A DNA stretch of 64,000 nt from Rhynchopus euleeides. Lineage: Eukaryota; Euglenozoa; Diplonemea; Diplonemida; Diplonemidae. Below the pieces are notes generated by a model. It saw only the letters and a list, made by a program, of their open reading frames with translations. It was not told where the DNA came from and did no database searches. This document shows positions 11,820-22,663 of this stretch, piece after piece (within the stretch, counting starts at the first letter, position 1; every line of letters begins with the position of its first letter). The translations under genes were made by a program, and so were the position numbers. The DNA lies in NCBI GenBank assembly GCA_963210315.1, contig OY723323.1:558001-622000 (forward strand). The letters are read 5' to 3'.

Positions 11820-14800
11820 ATGTGGGATGCGACGGACAGGGCTGTGAGAGGGCCGCGTGCCGACCGCAGGGACAGGGCGGAGGGGGGGAACACCGCTGCC
11901 GATGCCGCCGCAGCGAAGGCTGGAGGTGTCTCAGCCTCGGGGAAGCGGGGGGCGGTGGGTCAGTCCGTTGTTGCCTCTGCCCCTGCATCTCAGAACACGA
12001 CTGCAACGGCCGCAACGGGTCAGCCACCAACCCAGGGGGTTACCACTACCGCCAACACCTCCAACACCGCTTCGGCTGGCAGGGCTGCAGGCACCGCCAT
12101 CGCCCCGGTCTTCCAGAGATGCTCGCGGATTAAATTCGTCTCCCGCCGGATGAGCAGAGGCGAGAGCGGCGCAGCGGCTGCCGCTGCCGCCACCACCGCC
12201 ACCCCCTCCACCCCCCTGCAGCAGGACCAACGAGGCCCCCCCGCAGTGGTGTCGCCGAAGAAGCGCCCCTCATCACCCGAGGCGCCTGGAGGCGGCGGCG
12301 GGGTCTGCAGGACACCTCCACCACCTGCCGCCGGCGCTGCGGCCCGGGGTGTCCCGGGCGGGGCTTCGTCCTCCTCTGCTGGGGCCAGCTCTGCGCAGCA
12401 GCAGCAGCAGCAGCAGCACCACCACCACCTCAGCAAACGCCCCCGCCTCGCCCCTTCATCCGAAGGGGGTGGTGTCGCTGTTGCAGGTGGCTACGCAACC
12501 TCTCCCCTGGTGGTGCCATCTGCTGTGGCCACCGCTACAACCGCCGCCGCCGCCACCGCCTCGCCCACCCCTGCCGCGGGGGAGACGCTGTCCGAAGCGC
12601 ACCACACGCTGCAGCACCGCCAGGGCGGTGCTGCAGGCGGAAGGGTGCCTGAGGCAGCAGGTGGCGGGGGTATCCGCGGTTGTCTCCCTACTCAGGATGG
12701 GCTGGGGGGAGGTGTGCCCGGTGGTGGTGGTGGTGGTATGGATGTCACCCCCCAACCAGCGGTGCCCTGCGGGGAGGGGGGCAGCGGCAGGGGCTGTGCG
12801 GTGGACCGCGGTGTGGCGACGCCCCCTGTGCCCCCCCCAGCGCGGCCGCAGGGCCCGCGGAGCTATTCGCTCCCCAGCGTTGCGCCGGGCGGGGTGCGGC
12901 AGACCGCCTCCGCCGCATCGTCCTCCTCCTCGGCCCCGTCTTCCGCAACCTCTTCCTCTTCATCATCAACCGCCGTGGCGCCGCACCCGTTTCCCACCCC
13001 GGATGACCTGGCAGGGCTCACCTATCCCAGCGAGCCTGCCGGCGGGAGCACCGCTGCATCCCCACAACACCCCAGGGGGGGTGTGACGCCACCGCTGCCC
13101 CCACCCTGCGCCCCTGCCGACCCGGCTTCCGGGATCCCAGCGCAGCGCGGCATGGGGGTGGCCAGCCTCCCTGCAGGGGGTGGTGCGGCGAGGCAGTCTG
13201 TGGGGAATCCTGCGCCGCCACCGCCTGACGCGATGCAGCTCCTGGCTTGCGAGGCGCACCGCAACCCTTCGAAAGATGTGGGGAGCGGCAGCACGCTTCC
13301 TAGAGGGGGGGGTGGTAGTGGTGGTGGGGTCACCCAGCAGCATCACGCGGAGGCATCAGCAGCGGCGTGTCCCGGGGGTGGTGGGGATGTTGACATCGCA
13401 GATGATGACGATGCTGGAGGGGTTGGCGAGGAGGACGATGATGACGATGTCGACGACGATGATGACGATGCGGATGACGGGTATATGGAGGAGGATGAGG
13501 CGTCGGAGGCGAACGGAGGTGGGCTGCAGCTGCCGGCTCCGCTGGGGTCGCACTTCGCGCAGCAGTGCCGCGGGGGGAGCGGGGGGGCGGTGGAAGGGAG
13601 GGCGCGAACCGCTGCCCTGCAGCAGCAGCAGCACCACCAGGAAACTGCCTCCGCACCTTCGCGGGATAAAAGCGCCGTTGGGTCAGTCCCAGAGGGTGGG
13701 GGTGCACCTCTCCCGTCGTCACGGCAGCAGCAGCAGCAGCAGCAGCAGCCGCAACGGGGCTCCGGAAGCCAGGTTCCCTCCACTGCCACTCCCTCAAACG
13801 CCACACCGCTCTCCAGCCTGGGTGCGGGAGGGGCTCTTGGGGCTCAGCAGCAGCAGCAGCAGCTCAGCGACGCATCCCTCCTGCAAGGGTTTCCCTCGGG
13901 GGTCGGGTTGGGCGGTGCGGTGCCCCCCGCAGCGGGGGTGGGTTCCGGCACTGCCGCTGCCGCCGCCGTGGGGAAGGAGGTGATAGCGCTGCTGAAGGCG
14001 ATCAAGGCGCAGTTTAAAAACGGGGTCTGCATGCTGGAGATGCTGGGCACCGCGCTGGCGCAGCTGGGGGACAGGTCGGGGCGGGAGTGGTTCGTCCGGT
14101 TTGCCCACACCAACACAGGGGGGGTGCCTCTCGTCCTCGCTGCGATGGAATACCACATCAACGACGTGGGTGTGTTGGAGACTGCAGCGCAGCTCCTCTG
14201 CGCTCTCATCCACTTCAACGGGAAGCGGCAGCTCCGCGTGGTCTCAAAGGTTGTGAAGAAGGGCGGATCCCGCCTAATCTGCAGCATCCTCGTCCTCCAC
14301 AAGGCGCAGAGCCGTGTCCTCTTCCATTCCTTATGCGGCATACTCTGCAGCATCGTCCCGGCTGACCCCCGGGTCTCCTCCACAAGCCGAATCACCGGTG
14401 CCCTGGCGACCCTGCTGGGGATCCTCCGGGCCGACCCTACCGCCAAAGAGCTTCTCGTCCCAACCCTAACCTGCATCTGCTCCCTCTGTGGGAAATGCTC
14501 AATAAGCCTTGGAAACATTGTGAAGAAGGGTGCTGTGACAGCGCTTGCGAATGTGTGCCACACGGCCCTTGCGCAGAGGCCTCTGAGCTATCCCTTGCTG
14601 AAATACCTCTGCAAGCTGCTGTGGATGATAGTCAAGGTGGAGGAGAACAGGGTGGTGTGCGTGAGGGAGGGGTTGGTCCCTTCGATGTTTGCCATCGTGA
14701 GCCAGCCGGGCGTCACGACGGAGATCCAGCTCTGCGCTTTGGACATCGTGCGGTATACCTCCCTGCACCCCGACGGGTTCCGGCAGTTTGAATCGATGGG

Positions 14801-17800
14801 CGGGGTGAGCAAGCTCGTCAACTCCATCATCCAGGACACCAACGAGAGGAGCAGCTCCGAGCTCCTCGACATTGTAAATTACCTCTTCACCTTCCACAGC
14901 ATCAGCGAGATGCCCATCGTACACGAGGACGAGATCTGTTTCGTCGGGGACAGGTCACCACCCCCTCCTGACGACACCTCCGCCTCACCCACCCCGCCAC
15001 CCCCCTCCGCACACCAGCGCAACGCTGCAACCGCATCGGGCGGCACACCCCAACCCACCCGGGGCGGAGCCCCTCAGCGGGGGCCGCCACCACTGCGCCC
15101 TTCTCCCTCCTCCGGCAGCCGAAACACTGCGCCGGGTGTGGGGGGTGGAGGTGGAGGTGCGTTAGATCAGGCGGGAATCAGCATAGGCCATGACCTCCCG
15201 CGCAGCCCCCAGGAGGGACCGCATCTGCCGACGTATCGGAGCAGCGGGACTGCGTCTGTTGGGGCTGCGGTTTACACCCAGTATGGCACGGCGTTTGGAG
15301 GAGGTGTGGCGGGGGGGAGGCAGCAGCAGCAGCAGCAGCCGCGCAGCGCATCGGGTGGTGATGCGGCACCGCGTGAACAGCAGTTCTCCGCCTCGGCAAC
15401 GCAGGCCCCGGAGGGGTGTGACACAGCCTCTGCGCCGCCGTGCGCCCCGTCGACACCGCCCGTCTTTATGTCAGCCTTCTCCCCAGAGCTGCAGGCCGAC
15501 AGAGGGGACTGCTGGCGGATGGATATGGATCCAGCTCCCCAACAGCGGCAGGCATCCCACGACGACCCCGCGGGGTGCCTGGATGTAGACATGGAGGGCG
15601 AGGGCAAGGATGACATCATCAGGGTTCACCACGTCCGCCCGTTTGACGGGCAGAGGTGCCCCTCCTGCACCAGTGTCTTGGATGACAGCCCGAAGCATAT
15701 CGAAGGGGGGTATACCCCACCTCCAAACCTGCTGTCGTGTCTGCTGCAGCATGACCTGCAGCGTCTGACCCGGCCAGAGCATGTGATGGGGACAGTCGTG
15801 TATGATGATGTGCCCCGCAAGGTGGACCCGCCCCCGCTCATCTTCGGGCGCATTGAGTTTGGCGGGGCGAAGGCGTTTGAAGCGTCGCCGATCCCCCCCC
15901 TGAAGTTCTCCTCGAATTTTGAGTCGGGGAATCTGAAGCGGGCCGTGAGGGTGTACGATGCGGAGTACGACCTTATCCTCAACAGCGACGTCGGGACGGC
16001 GTACCACACGCAGTGGTTTTACTTCAGCGTGTCGGGGATGGTTCCCAACGTGCCGTATAAGTTTAACATCATCAACCTGGAGAAGGTGGCGTCGCTTTTC
16101 AACGCCGGGCAGCGCCCTGTTGTCTTTTCTGAGAAGGAGTTCACCAAGCAGGGGACTGGCTGGAGGCGTGACGGGTTCAACATCGCGTACGCGCGGAATC
16201 CATACAAGCGGCGGATGCCTCTGCAGGCTGATTTGGACCGCGTGGCGCAGGCCGATGCACAGGCGAATAAAGTTGAGCGTGACAGCGTGATGGAGGATGT
16301 CTCCGATGCACCTGGGACTGCGAAGCGCACCGGGAAGCGGCGGCTGAGCCATGTGGATGCGGAGGAGTCGGGCGCTGCGTCGGGTGCGGATGACAGCGAG
16401 TGTGCTGCTCGAGGAGGTGCTGCGACCAAGCGGCTCGATCAGAAGAGCCAGAAGGCGTACTACACCCTCACCTTCACGGTCAAGTTCAAACATCCAGAGG
16501 ACACTTGTTACATCGCACACTCGTATCCCTACACGTATTCAGGTATGGTGGTGGTGGTGGTGGTGTTGTTGCGGCGGTCGTTCCCTACACAGCCCTGGGA
16601 TGAAAAGTGTATTGGGGGTTGCTGGTGTTGGTTGTGGAGTGCTTCCCCCACACCCCATCCGACCCGACAGATCTGCAGAACTATATGAATCAGCTTCCGG
16701 TGAAATATCCGCAGCTGTCGAACTTCACGAGGAAGCAGGTATGCAATTGCAGGTGTATTGCAGAGGCTGGGGGGAGGGGGGGGGGGGTCAAAATCCATGA
16801 TTTCTTGCGGCCCGCCCTCAAGTAAGAATCCCAATCCGAGATCAGTTTCTGGAACGAAGTTACTGTCCCACCCCCTCTTCCGCTTCCCACAGGTTCTGTG
16901 CAAGACGCTCGGAAAGAACGACGTGCACCTGCTGACCATCACAACCCTCAAACGCGACGACGGCACAGAGGTCCCTCCTGAGGAGATCGCAGAGCGGAAA
17001 GTGTGCTTCATCAGCGCGCGCGTGCACCCTGGCGAAACCTGCGCATCGTGGGTTCTCAAGGGCTTGCTGGACACGCTGATGGACCCAGCGTCCTACGAAT
17101 CCAGGTATACCTACCCACCCACACATCACACATCACTGGAGCCTCACTTTGCGTCGGTGAAGGCAGCACCACGTCGCATCAGGAAAGGAGTAATTATTTG
17201 TTGCTACACTTTTCTGGACCCCCCCGTGTGTCAAACCCTCCGGACATCTCAGGGTTTCCCAGCACAGGGGGGAACACTTGCCACACTGCGCGGGCGCCTA
17301 ACACATTAGGGGGCACACGTGGGGCTCGATTCTTTCCTGATTTTCCAGGATTCATTTCCATCATACAGGTTGAAAGGCCCACGCCCCCATTTTCCCCACC
17401 CACCCCATCCCCATTGCCTACCCCCTTCCTCTCTACTCAGGTACCTGCGTGACAACCTCGTGTTCAAAGTGATCCCCATGCTGAACCCTGACGGGGTTAT
17501 CAACGGGAACCACAGGTGCTCGCTGTCGGGACGGGATCTCAACCGTGAGTGGCACTCCCCTTCGGCACACCTGACACCCCCTGTGTACTACTTCAAACAC
17601 CTCATCAAGCATGTGAAGAACACGGAGCGGCGCGACGTGCTCCTCTTCACCGACTTCCACGGGCACTCCAAGCATAAGAACTTTTTTATGTACGGCTGCA
17701 ATGTGATGCGGAAGGGCGTCCCTGCCACCCCATCCCTGGTGCTGGAGAAGGTGCTTCCGAAGCTGGTGCAGAACCTAACACCGAGCTACTCTGCGGACAA

Positions 17801-18734
17801 CACATCCTTCAAGGTGCAGAAGTCTAAGGAGAGCACAGGCCGTGTCGTGGTGTGGCGCGAGCTGGGCGTCCGCCTGAGCTACACCGTCGAAGCCTCGCTG
17901 ATGGGGAGCGACGCACTCCCGGTTCTGCGCCCCGACGACCTCACCCTCGAGGCCAAGGGGGGTGCTGGGGCGGGCGCCGCGGCCTCTGGGCTGCCCGCGC
18001 CCTCGTCAGCGCCGTTCCCAACCAAGCCCGGGCACTTCAACACCCTGCACTACCAGAGTGTGGGTGCGGTGTTCTGCAGGTGCCTGCGCCCCTTCATCGG
18101 CAACGAGAAGGACACCCCGGCAATCCTCGCGCTGGGGGAGACCGTCCACCAGCTGTGCCAGGCGTGGAACATCGCCAACGGCACTGCCCTGTCAGCCGGG
18201 GCGGGCACACCTCAGACGGCAGCCGCAGCCGGCGACGCCGGCCCCAGCGCCACCACCACCACCACCGCCGCACGGAGAGGCCGTGGTGCATCTAGCGGCA
18301 GGAAGGCTGCTGGGGGTGGCGGCGCCACCGCCGGCGGTGGCCTCACCCGCAGCTCCTCCATCACCCGGGGGCGTGGCACGGGCGGCGGCCGTGCCGCCAG
18401 CAAAGGTGCCGGAGGAGGCAGAGCCGCCCCTGCACGTGCGGCAGGCCGCAAGTCGAGCGTGCGTTCCGTGCCCCTGGCAGGGGGTGGCGGTGGCGGTAGC
18501 GTGGGTGTTGGCGGTGGTGGTGGAGGAGGAGGAGGAGCTGGCGGTGCTGTTGCGGGAGAGCCTGCAGCTCTCGCCCTGAGTGACGATGACGACGAGAATG
18601 ATGATGACGAGGATGACGAGGACGAGGCCTGCGAGTATGACAACGACACCGATGCGGAGTTGGAGAGGGCGTATGTGGGTGGGGACGACGGGCCCGTCTC
18701 CTCAGTTGGCCCCAGCCCCTTCGGGCACAACTGA
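11820..18734 (+). CDS. CCP1/Nna1-like cytosolic carboxypeptidase (M14), four exons
   Basis: Predicted to remove glutamates from tubulin or other polyglutamylated proteins. Exons: 11820-16542, 16671-16738, 16893-17104, 17441-18734, giving about 2,098 aa; all introns are GT-AG and keep frame. The first in-frame ATG is 11820. Residues 1-715 are low complexity, with polyQ, polyA, G runs and an acidic stretch near 530-560. About 717-1035 is an armadillo-like helical region, as in CCP1. About 1340-1445 is the CCP N-domain (FESGNL, YDLIL, QWFYF). Splicing creates the family motif PYTYSDLQ. The zinc site is HPGE (exon 3) plus the His of DFHGHS; NPDG, GRDLNREW and the candidate catalytic Glu in YTVEASL are all present. 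The tail is G/S/R-rich and then strongly acidic. The family is certain; the substrate is inferred. Confidence 0.93.
16543..16670 (+). other. Intron 1 of the carboxypeptidase gene
   Basis: Donor GTATGG directly after TATTCAG and acceptor CCCGACAG before ATCTGCAG. Removal joins TAT TCA G to AT CTG, restoring the conserved SDLQ. The intron starts with a GTG repeat. Confidence 0.92.
16739..16892 (+). other. Intron 2 of the carboxypeptidase gene
   Basis: Donor GTATGC after AAGCAG, acceptor CTTCCCACAG, phase 0. It contains a G run. Confidence 0.92.
17105..17440 (+). other. Intron 3 of the carboxypeptidase gene
   Basis: Donor GTATAC after GAATCCAG, acceptor CTCTACTCAG preceded by a long pyrimidine tract, phase 2. 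Splicing joins ESR to YLRDNLVFKV. Confidence 0.92.
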
Positions 18735-20205
18735 GGCAGGTTCTGTGCAGCCTGCCTGCCGCTGATCTCTGCATCTGTTCGGAGCAGCTGGGTGGTTGTG
18801 TCGGGATATTAATGGAGAACGTGAAAAAGGGAAAGCCGTGACAGTTTGGGTTTCATCGATCGCACGAAACGCGCGGAATGAGGCTTGCCTGAGGAAGTGC
18901 GGGGTGATAAAGGCTGTGCGTATGTGTATGTGTGGCGGCAATCGCGTCAGCACTTCCTCCCACTTTTGCATTTCCACATGAAAAGATTCTTGCTGGAAGA
19001 ACGAGAGTCTTTGGTCTGTCCGAAATCGTACAGGGTTGACGTGTTTTTTGCATTTTTTTCTGGCGCCGTCCATATTCTTTTTGCGCCACCCCCCTCTCAT
19101 GCTAACAACCCGCATTAAATTGCGCCTTCTGGCAGCAATCTGTACGGTTCTCCGACGCGAAAGAACGAGAAGCTTACCTTGCTTGCATGAAGACAGGAGG
19201 GGGCTGAGGTTTTGTGGTTCTCAAACCCGTACAAATAGCAATATCCAAAATCCGCTTCCCAGCAAGCGTTGGCCGCTGTGCAAGGCTAGCGGTGCTGTGC
19301 CTTTTTTTTTCTCTCCACTCCATGCCACGCTCCAACGGGGCGTGGCTGTGTGCGTGTGTATCACAGCGGGGAGATCCCGTCAAGAGCAGGGCTCGATGCG
19401 ATTTCCCCATGTGTGCTCCAAAAGAAGAAAAAAACCCGAAATATTTTTCATTTGCGGTCCGTGGAAGAACCGCACCCTTTTCCCATTGTCCTCACCCCCC
19501 TCCCGTCTCCCGCACAATCGACAAATTCGTTTCACCTCCGATTTAACCGACCCCTTTATTTTCTGAGAGTCATGCAAAAACGGGGGGTGGTTAGGTTGGG
19601 TCGGGTCGGCGTGTTCTCGCAACCGACGAACACCTTCTCTCCCCGACCCCCCCCCCCTCTCCACCCCCCTTTCACTCCCCTCCAGATTTTTTTGCGCCAC
19701 AAAACTGACACGGTGCAGTTCCTGCCCCTCGCTCCTCTCCCCTTCCAGCCTTATGCCATATTTCGTATTTGTTTATGCCTCTTCTCTGTGCAACACCCCA
19801 GGTGCAGTGTTTTAGGTTTGGGTAATGGGGGGGGGGGTGGGGGTGGGGCAGTGTTAGATACAAACTAGCATGGTGTGCCGGCAGGCAATCCCCCAGCCGA
19901 GCTGCGTTTCGTTAACGCAGGTGGGGGGAGGGGCGGGGGGGGTGCAGATCGACCTGTTGCAATACCTGATAACACGTTCTACACAAGTGACAGACGCTTT
20001 CCTCCGAAACCACTGGTGTGTGTCTCCCCCAAGTAAGGTATGGCGTGCCTCCGCCACCTTCAGACATGCCTAGATCGAAAGATGCCTGCAATGTGACATG
20101 TTGTCGCGATGGGGTTGTGCGATCCCCGTTCCCTGTGTGTGTGCGGATAACGTGATCATCCTCACGTCTTCACAGTTGGGGTGGAGGGGGGCGGGAGGGA
20201 GGTGT
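18735..20205. other. Intergenic, no gene seen
   Basis: Downstream of the carboxypeptidase stop and upstream of the piggyBac element. T-rich and C-rich stretches and a G run (from 19827); no frame with a recognisable domain and no RNA gene identified. Confidence 0.6.
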
Positions 20206-20469
20206 TTAACCCTTTACAGCCCAATAAAAAAAGTAAAAATCAGAATTTTTTTCAGTTCAAAGTACACACAGTTCTGCTCCGATGTTTTCAAAATGATGCA
20301 GCACGGTGAATAGAACTCTCACAGTACATTTCCCGAGTAACAAATTTTTAAAGATTGTCAAAAATTTGTTGCAATTACTCGCAGAAGAGCTGGGGCGGTC
20401 GTGGGGAGAGGTGTTGGGAGTAGGGATGAGGAGCCTTCCTTGCGAACTATTTTGCCGATTCACCAATGC

Positions 20470-20928
20470 CTATCCACCCGATGCAGCAGCGATGGAAAGG
20501 AAGTGATTCCTTCCCATCGCTGCTCCAAGCCCCGGTGTCGCGGTGAGGGTCTCCCCAGTCTGCCAGTACGCGTGCATGTCGCCCTTCTCGCAGAGGCCCA
20601 TGCCGAGGAATACGGCAAAGAAGCGCTTCAGGAGCCTGCTGTCCAGCGAGACATCCACCCCCCTTCTTGCAGCGTACTGCTTCGTGTGTCGCACGATGTC
20701 GTTCAGAAGCTCGTCCGTGATAAACCTTTTGAAGAGGGCGAGGGGACCCATCTTCTTCGCGCCTGAGAGGGTCGGCCCCGTCTTGCAGCCCTTGAATCTG
20801 ATGTTGTCCAGGCTCTCATCGGTCTCTTCCCACTCGGGGTCCGACACCTCAGACTCCGAGTCCGGCTTTCGCGGACAGGTCACAGCAGAGGGCACTGCCC
20901 CCGTCACTACTCTGATCTTCCATTGGAA
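20470..20928 (-). pseudogene. piggyBac transposase, N-terminal fragment
   Basis: The frame opens after a TAA at 20929-20931 and has no in-frame ATG; the nearest ATG (20923) is in another frame. It encodes an acidic leader (ESEVSDPEWEETDES) and then the start of the piggyBac transposase domain: GPLALFKRFITDELL, IVRHTKQYAARR, FLGMGL and AMGRNHFLSI, in family order. It stops right after that block, where several hundred residues with the catalytic aspartates should follow, and only about 245 bp remain to the element end. The catalytic domain is therefore deleted and no active enzyme is expected. Confidence 0.88.
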
Positions 20929-21221
20929 TTAGTGTCTCCTGTGTCCATGAATAATACCGGAGTGTGTGCCTGGCAAGCTGACAGAAGAGGGGGGGAGACG
21001 TGCCCTACACAGGCTCGTGTCAGGGTAGGGAAGGCCCCTTGGGGACCCCCTGCAAAAAAGTTTGCGAAAAAAGTACTTTTGCCAGTAATGGCAACCGATC
21101 ACATCAAATTTAACCAATTTTTTTTGTTTCTCGGGTCAGATCTCGCCGTAGATTCCACGATTAAAAGAGTTTCTGCGTTTCGTCATTCGGGACAAAATGA
21201 AAAAAATCGAAAGTATATATA

Positions 21222-21534
21222 CCGTATACGTAAATATTATGGAACGTAAATATTATGGAACGGGCCCATTTTTGGCCGGTCCGTTCCATAATATTTACAG
21301 GGCCAGTTGGGGACTCGGTGGTGAGGACGGCTTGCGTCAGGAATCGCGCGAAAAGTGCACGAGTAGGTCCCGTCAGGGACTCTGTATGCCGTCCGATCAC
21401 CTGGTCCAAGTCCCCGAGTCGCAGAAAGCCCTGTAAATATTATGGAACGAAAAAAATCTGGAACGCCAACCCACCAGCGTTCCAAAATATTTACGTTCCA
21501 TAATATTTACGTTCCAAAATATTTACGTATACGG
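21222..21534. mobile_element. Family A small TA-duplicating element, copy 2
   Basis: 313 bp, CCGTATACG termini, TA at 21220-21221 and 21535-21536. Its core is nearly identical to copy 1 (7055-7399); copy 1 is longer mainly by an extra CGTTCCATAATATTTA unit at each side. It sits in the subterminal part of the piggyBac element and is therefore younger than it. Confidence 0.88.
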
Positions 21535-21696
21535 TATATACTTTGGGCTGTAAAGGGTTAAATAGGCGACACAGTTTCTTCGAGATATAGGGGTTGGGGG
21601 GGTGCGAGAGACTGGGTCCTCTCAGAAGAAGGGGGTATACCCCATTGGCCTGTGCGCTTCCAGGGCCTTGCTCGTCTGCCGCCCACCTCCACCCCC

Positions 21697-22142
21697 CCCT
21701 TCTCCCTTCACAAGCCCCAGAGATAGTGCGAGGTGGGTCAGTGTCCGCACACGCATGCCCTCGGACATGGCCATCAGGCCGGGAAGGTACGAGGTGCAGT
21801 TCACGTCGGCCATCGCAGCGCCTTCGGCAATCACCCCCGTGGCAGCGGCGGGGGAAGCAGGAAGACGTCCTTCCCTGCGGCGCGAGCAAGCTCTACCATG
21901 TGGTCCAGCTGCATGGCACCGACGGCCCCCCAACGGCAGCCGATCTTCGCGCTCCCCACACCCGGAACCGGACCGCCGGAGTAGACGAAGCGGGACCTGA
22001 AGACCCTCCGCGTCTCATCCTGCACGCGCCTTCCGAGACGCATGGAGGTGAGGAGATCCTGCATCAGCGGACAGCCCGTGCGCTTCGTCTGCGTGAGGGC
22101 TTCTGCTTGCCATTTGCAGCGGCCTCTTGCGATCCACTTGCC
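21697..22142 (-). pseudogene. Unrecognised coding relic with a frameshift
   Basis: On the - strand a frame ending at 21831 encodes a segment with MQDLLTSMRLGRR, FVYSGGPVPGVGS and GCRWGAVGAMQLDH. The next frame, +1, continues smoothly with ATGVIAEGAAMADVN and SYLPGLMAMSEGMRVRTL. Composition and the smooth continuation look protein-coding, with the shift in a C/G-rich run (about 21835-21855). A possible basic N-terminus starts at the ATG near 22150. I do not recognise the family. It could be a decayed gene, a gene with small introns, or chance; confidence is low. Confidence 0.3.
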
Positions 22143-22609
22143 GGAATCATGGTTAGTCGTGGGGGGGGGTGGGGGTGGGGGAGGGGGAGGGGGGTGGATA
22201 GATGTTTGTCTAAAACTATTGTGTACCCCTTCCCCCCTCACCAGCAGCACCACCACCACCGCACACACCACCACACTCAGGCACAGCACTCCTCGTGTGC
22301 ACCCCCCCCCCCCCCCCGGACACGCGCGCAAAGGGTAAACTTCCCCACCACCACCCTCATATGCTTTCAGCGTGAACGTAACCTCCCCCCCTCCCCCCCC
22401 GATAACGAAACACCTTCCTCCCCCCCCCCCCCCCCACCACCTTTATTTACCCCTCTCTCCTTTCCTCCACCTTTTACCTTTTACCCTTTACCACCCACCC
22501 CCCCACCCCCCCCCGCCCCCACCCCATCTCCTCCTGCACAAAACCCTCCCCTTCCGGGGGAGGGAGGGAGAGGGAGGGGGTGGGGAAAGGCGGGGAGGCG
22601 GTTTATCCT
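22143..22609. other. Low-complexity region upstream of the kinase gene
   Basis: G runs and then several hundred bases of C-rich and CA-rich sequence. Long frames here are proline-rich artefacts of the C tracts. Confidence 0.55.
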
Positions 22610-22663
22610 TCTTTTTTTTCTTTTTTTCTTTTTCTTCCCCAGCTTTTTTCCTCACGCGCAGAT
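22610..22663 (+). promoter_or_regulatory. Polypyrimidine tract with AG acceptors before a start codon
   Basis: A long T/C tract ends in CCCCAG, a second CACGCGCAG follows, and the kinase ATG is at 22664. This looks like a 3' splice acceptor, either trans-splicing of a leader or a cis intron in the 5' leader. No donor or leader RNA gene was identified here. Confidence 0.45.

Larger units (their letters stand above)
20210..21557 (-). mobile_element. Deleted piggyBac-type transposon
   Basis: CCCTTTACAGCCCAA at 20210-20224 is matched inverted at 21543-21557. TTAA stands immediately outside both ends (20206-20209, 21558-21561). TTAA targets and CCC-starting TIRs are the hallmark of piggyBac. Without the later family A insertion (21222-21534) the element is about 1.03 kb and keeps only the N-terminal part of its transposase, so it is a non-autonomous internal-deletion derivative. 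Confidence 0.92.

Noticed and set aside
15471-16520. - strand 349-codon frame
   Set aside because: Shadow of the carboxypeptidase coding sequence, which has diagnostic motifs on the + strand.
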